DNA from: DATGSF01 sp035302865
GTDB lineage: Bacteria; Bacteroidota; Bacteroidia; Chitinophagales; Chitinophagaceae
Assembly (NCBI GenBank): GCA_035302865.1
Contig: DATGSF010000145.1
Coordinates: 1 to 7,973 of the forward strand
Direction: 5' to 3'
DNA: 7,973 bases
Shown: in pieces, positions 5,188 through 7,973 of the stretch
How the letters are laid out: each line of letters opens with the position of its first letter
How positions within the stretch are numbered: the first letter of the stretch is position 1
The notes under the pieces: model-generated
Seen by the model: only the letters and a program-made list of their open reading frames with translations
Database searches by the model: none
What the model was told of the DNA's origin: nothing
Made by a program: the position numbers and the translations under genes

Positions 5188-7163
5188 TAATCAACATCCA
5201 AAGATTTTATATTCCATAAGAAAAATTTAAGATCGTCTAATATAGTATAGGTTTCTGCATATATTTTATACAGTAATAGTAAATGAATATGTTCATTATT
5301 TTTAACACTATTCAAGGAGTAAGGAGGCAAAATCGGATCTTTTATTCTCGGCATTCCATACCTTTCTTGTGCTATTAAAGGATATCCTACCCATGTCTTT
5401 CTTCTTAAAATCACGTCTTTAATATTTTTAAAAAACTGATTTTTATTTTCATACATCCATATTAGGAAAGGAGAAAGAAAAAAAACGGTTAAAGCTAAAA
5501 CAATATCCAAAAGAGCTTTATTTCTTTTTATACTTTTATTTCCAATCGGATATTTTTGATGTAATTGATAAAAAGCCAAGGGATATTTATCATAGTAACT
5601 ACCAACAAAAAAATTCTGCTTTGGCAAAAATATATTATAAAACATTTTACCAGCATTTTCTTCCATTTGATTTAAAATATCTTTGTAAGAAAGACTATAA
5701 GTATCAAATATAATTTCATCAATATGAAATGCCTGTGCTATTTGATTCAATTCTTTAATCGTTCCAATACATTCTTCTGAAGATTCAAAATTCTCGTTTT
5801 CTGGACTAATGAAGCCTAGTAGATGACTTTGAAATTGATTTTTCTTCAAAACTTGAAGATTCGTATCATACCGATCTTTTCTACTTAATAAAGCAACAGA
5901 ATAATCTAATTTTCCTCGAGGAACTAGATGAATCCATTTAAATTTAGCTAAGAGCCAACGCATTAAAAGAATTATTATTGTTCCTATAATTGAAGAAAGC
6001 ACAACGGCCCCACGTGAAAACCGAATATTGAAAGGAAATAAAGAATATGTAGCTAAAACCAAAACACTTCCGACAATCATTCCTCGTCCAGCTTTATAAA
6101 GACTATACGGCTTATCGTAAGCACCATTAAAAAACAAAGATAATAACCAGATTGGTAAAAACACAAGTAGTAATGGGTAAACTTCATTTATGGGTAATGC
6201 TGGAATTTGAACTATCGCATCAAACCAAAAACTAAAAAGATAAATAAAAGACAGGGTTAATAACAATCCGTCCAATATAAAAAGTTTAATTAATGAAAAT
6301 ACAGATTTTGAAAAATGGAACAAATTTCGAAAAGCCAAAACGATTTTTAGTGCAGAATTATATAAAAAGCCCAAAGTTTTAGGATAATACTTTTTAACAA
6401 ATAAAGCATGTGCTTGATAAAATATCTTCATGTAAGAATAACTCAATTTCTTCGTACTCTCACCTTTATAATGCACCATAGATGTTATAGGTACATAGTA
6501 ATTATTAAAACCTGCCTGCTGAATTCTATAGCAAAGATCTAAATCTTCACAATACATAAAATAAGACTCGTCAAAGGCACCTCCTGAAATATCAATAACA
6601 TTTTTAGGAATGAGTAAAGTAGAACCTGATAAAATAGCTACAGGTGCTATTTCAAACTCATCAATATCGGCTGCGTAATACTTATTAAAGAAATGTGATT
6701 TTGGAAATAGAGAGGACAAACCCAAAACTTTGGAAACAGAAACCCAGAATGAAGGAAATGCTTTTTTAGAATCTGGCGCATATCTTCCTTTACCATCTAT
6801 TATACGAGGACCAACAGCACCAACGTTTGGAGTTTCTTCCATAAAAGGTATTAATTTTTCATAATAATCTTCAGGCAGTACGGTATCTGGATTTAAAAAA
6901 TGAATATATTTACCTTTTGCTTTAGAATATGCGAGATTATTAGCTTTAGAGAATCCTAAATTTTCTTTACTTTCTATTAGTTGAACTTGTGGAAAATGTA
7001 ACTTTATTAAAGAAACACTTTTATCTTTTGAAGCATTATCAACAACAATAATTTCAGCATTTAAACTTTCAATTGCTCTAATAACAGAATCAAGACACAA
7101 GCAAATAAACTGTTCTACATTATAATTAACAATAATAATAGATAGTAAAGGTTGCTGATGCAT
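5157..7163 (-). CDS. GT2 glycosyltransferase fused to a degenerate polyisoprenyl-phosphate sugar-phosphate transferase-like membrane module
   Basis: This 668-residue inner-membrane protein probably adds a sugar to a lipid-linked or cell-surface glycan from a nucleotide sugar. Residues of about 6-240 are a GT-A fold family 2 domain: SIIIVNYN start, VVDNAS (40-45, D42), ENLGFSKANN (67-76), LNPDT (90-94, D93) and the acceptor-side FMYCEDLDLCYR (E206, D207), as in rhamnosyl-transferase-like proteins. About four transmembrane segments follow (roughly 265-420). Next comes a Rossmann-like region (about 425-522, VGS at 520-522) like that of WbaP/WcaJ proteins. From 546, KRNKALLDIVLAL with S564-P565 resembles the re-entrant helix of the sugar transferase domain. 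The catalytic stretch that normally follows is absent, replaced by KKTWVGY-like RRKTWVGY near 588-594. It starts 3 bases after the prenyl synthase stop, so the two are probably co-transcribed. Sugar and acceptor are unknown. Confidence 0.85.
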   Translation of the reverse strand: MHQQPLLSIIIVNYNVEQFICLCLDSVIRAIESLNAEIIVVDNASKDKSVSLIKLHFPQVQLIESKENLGFSKANNLAYSKAKGKYIHFLNPDTVLPEDYYEKLIPFMEETPNVGAVGPRIIDGKGRYAPDSKKAFPSFWVSVSKVLGLSSLFPKSHFFNKYYAADIDEFEIAPVAILSGSTLLIPKNVIDISGGAFDESYFMYCEDLDLCYRIQQAGFNNYYVPITSMVHYKGESTKKLSYSYMKIFYQAHALFVKKYYPKTLGFLYNSALKIVLAFRNLFHFSKSVFSLIKLFILDGLLLTLSFIYLFSFWFDAIVQIPALPINEVYPLLLVFLPIWLLSLFFNGAYDKPYSLYKAGRGMIVGSVLVLATYSLFPFNIRFSRGAVVLSSIIGTIIILLMRWLLAKFKWIHLVPRGKLDYSVALLSRKDRYDTNLQVLKKNQFQSHLLGFISPENENFESSEECIGTIKELNQIAQAFHIDEIIFDTYSLSYKDILNQMEENAGKMFYNIFLPKQNFFVGSYYDKYPLAFYQLHQKYPIGNKSIKRNKALLDIVLALTVFFLSPFLIWMYENKNQFFKNIKDVILRRKTWVGYPLIAQERYGMPRIKDPILPPYSLNSVKNNEHIHLLLLYKIYAETYTILDDLKFFLWNIKSLDVDYFKKHKQHPK

Positions 7164-7166
7164 TAT

Positions 7167-7973
7167 TTAATATTTTCTATGTGTTACATAATTTACAAGC
7201 TCCAACAAACATTCTTTAGCTTCGGAATTCTCAAAAGAATTTAAAATTTCCAGAGCTTCGTTTTGATATTTATACATAGCTTTTTCAGCATATTCAAGCC
7301 CGCCTTCTTCTTTCACTATCTCAATGAGTTCATTAACCTTATTTTTATCCGAATTATGCTTTTTAATTATTTGAACTAGTTTTCTTTTCTTTTGCTTATC
7401 CACTTTATTTAAAGTGTATATTATTGGGAGCGTTAATTTTTTCTCTTTTATATCTATACCGGTAGGTTTTCCGATATTATCGAATCCGTAATCAAATAAA
7501 TCATCTTTTATTTGAAAAGCGATACCTATTTTTTCTCCAAAGCATGCCAATTTATCTCTCATTTCTGTATTTTCTGAGGCAGCCCAGGCGCCCGCGGAGC
7601 AAGCTGAGGAAAGTAAAGAAGCAGTTTTTCCTTTAATTATTTCATAATATACTTCTTCATCTAAATTTAATTTTCTCGACTTTTCTAATTGTAATAACTC
7701 CCCTTCACTCATGGCCTTTACCGCTTTAGATACTATTTGTAAAACCTGATAATCCTCATTATCTAATGCTAATAATAATCCTTTTGATAAAAGATAATCA
7801 CCTACTAAAACAGCAACTTTATTTTTCCATAAAGCATTAATACTAAAAAAACCTCTTCTTTGATCTGCTTCATCCACCACATCATCATGAACTAATGTAG
7901 CAGTATGCAGTAATTCAATTAGTGATGCCGCCCTATACACTTTATCATCAACCTCGCCCACAAGTTTTGCAGA
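7167..7973 (-). CDS. Long-chain all-trans polyprenyl diphosphate synthase (IspB-like), 5' end beyond the right edge
   Basis: This enzyme condenses isopentenyl diphosphate onto an allylic primer to make a long all-trans prenyl diphosphate, usually for a quinone side chain. The frame is open to the window edge, giving 268 C-terminal residues; about 55 N-terminal residues are missing by comparison with a family length near 325. The first Asp-rich motif is HDDVVD (D30, D31, D34 of the fragment), followed by RR at 39-40. The second is KDDLFD within FQIKDDLFDYG. The segment LLHTATLVHDD has Ala five residues before the first Asp rather than a bulky aromatic, as in E. coli IspB, which points to a long product. 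In Bacteroidota this enzyme typically serves menaquinone synthesis; that role is inferred. The GTG at 7961 is internal, not the start. Its stop lies 3 bases before the glycosyltransferase ATG. Confidence 0.92.
   Translation of the reverse strand, partial: SAKLVGEVDDKVYRAASLIELLHTATLVHDDVVDEADQRRGFFSINALWKNKVAVLVGDYLLSKGLLLALDNEDYQVLQIVSKAVKAMSEGELLQLEKSRKLNLDEEVYYEIIKGKTASLLSSACSAGAWAASENTEMRDKLACFGEKIGIAFQIKDDLFDYGFDNIGKPTGIDIKEKKLTLPIIYTLNKVDKQKKRKLVQIIKKHNSDKNKVNELIEIVKEEGGLEYAEKAMYKYQNEALEILNSFENSEAKECLLELVNYVTHRKY

Overview
The window looks like a piece of a Bacteroidota chromosome. It is very AT-rich. One protein ends in a type IX secretion (gliding/por system) C-terminal sorting domain. 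Exact TAnnTTTG promoter elements, the Bacteroidota housekeeping -7 box, lie upstream of two genes. Shine-Dalgarno sequences are weak, and the CcmE/CcmF, E2 and polyprenyl synthase sequences are of Bacteroidota type. I cannot name the genus. I see no mobile element, CRISPR array, tRNA or rRNA, and most genes have housekeeping or cell-envelope roles.

Layout. (1) Positions 1-1153, minus strand: a cytochrome c maturation cluster. ccmE has a GTG start at 1114 behind a promoter box, and is followed by ccmF, which has a TTG start at 631 and runs off the left edge. The CcmE is the variant with Cys in place of the haem-binding His. (2) 1274-2557, minus strand: a secreted endonuclease/exonuclease/phosphatase-fold protein with a T9SS sorting tail. 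(3) 2693-4114, plus strand: promoter, a lipoyl-bearing 2-oxo acid dehydrogenase E2 subunit (probably branched-chain type) and a strong intrinsic terminator, so an apparently single-gene unit. (4) 4115-4464: an AT-rich gap of about 350 bases with short inverted and direct repeats but no credible gene. (5) 4465-5142, plus strand: a small outer-membrane beta-barrel protein of unknown function. (6) 5137-5187: a 12-bp inverted repeat across the convergent gene ends, probably a shared terminator. (7) 5157-7973, minus strand: a long-chain polyprenyl diphosphate synthase (5' end beyond the right edge), then 3 bases later a large membrane protein. This protein fuses a GT2 glycosyltransferase to a phosphoglycosyl-transferase-like module that appears to have lost its catalytic core.

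How the genes fit together. ccmE and ccmF act in sequence in haem delivery to apocytochrome c. The prenyl synthase and the glycosyltransferase are probably co-transcribed and may be linked through isoprenoid carriers, though the synthase could equally make the menaquinone side chain. The other genes appear independent. The most unusual object is the GT2/degenerate phosphoglycosyl-transferase fusion. I do not see clear evidence of a wholly new system in this window.
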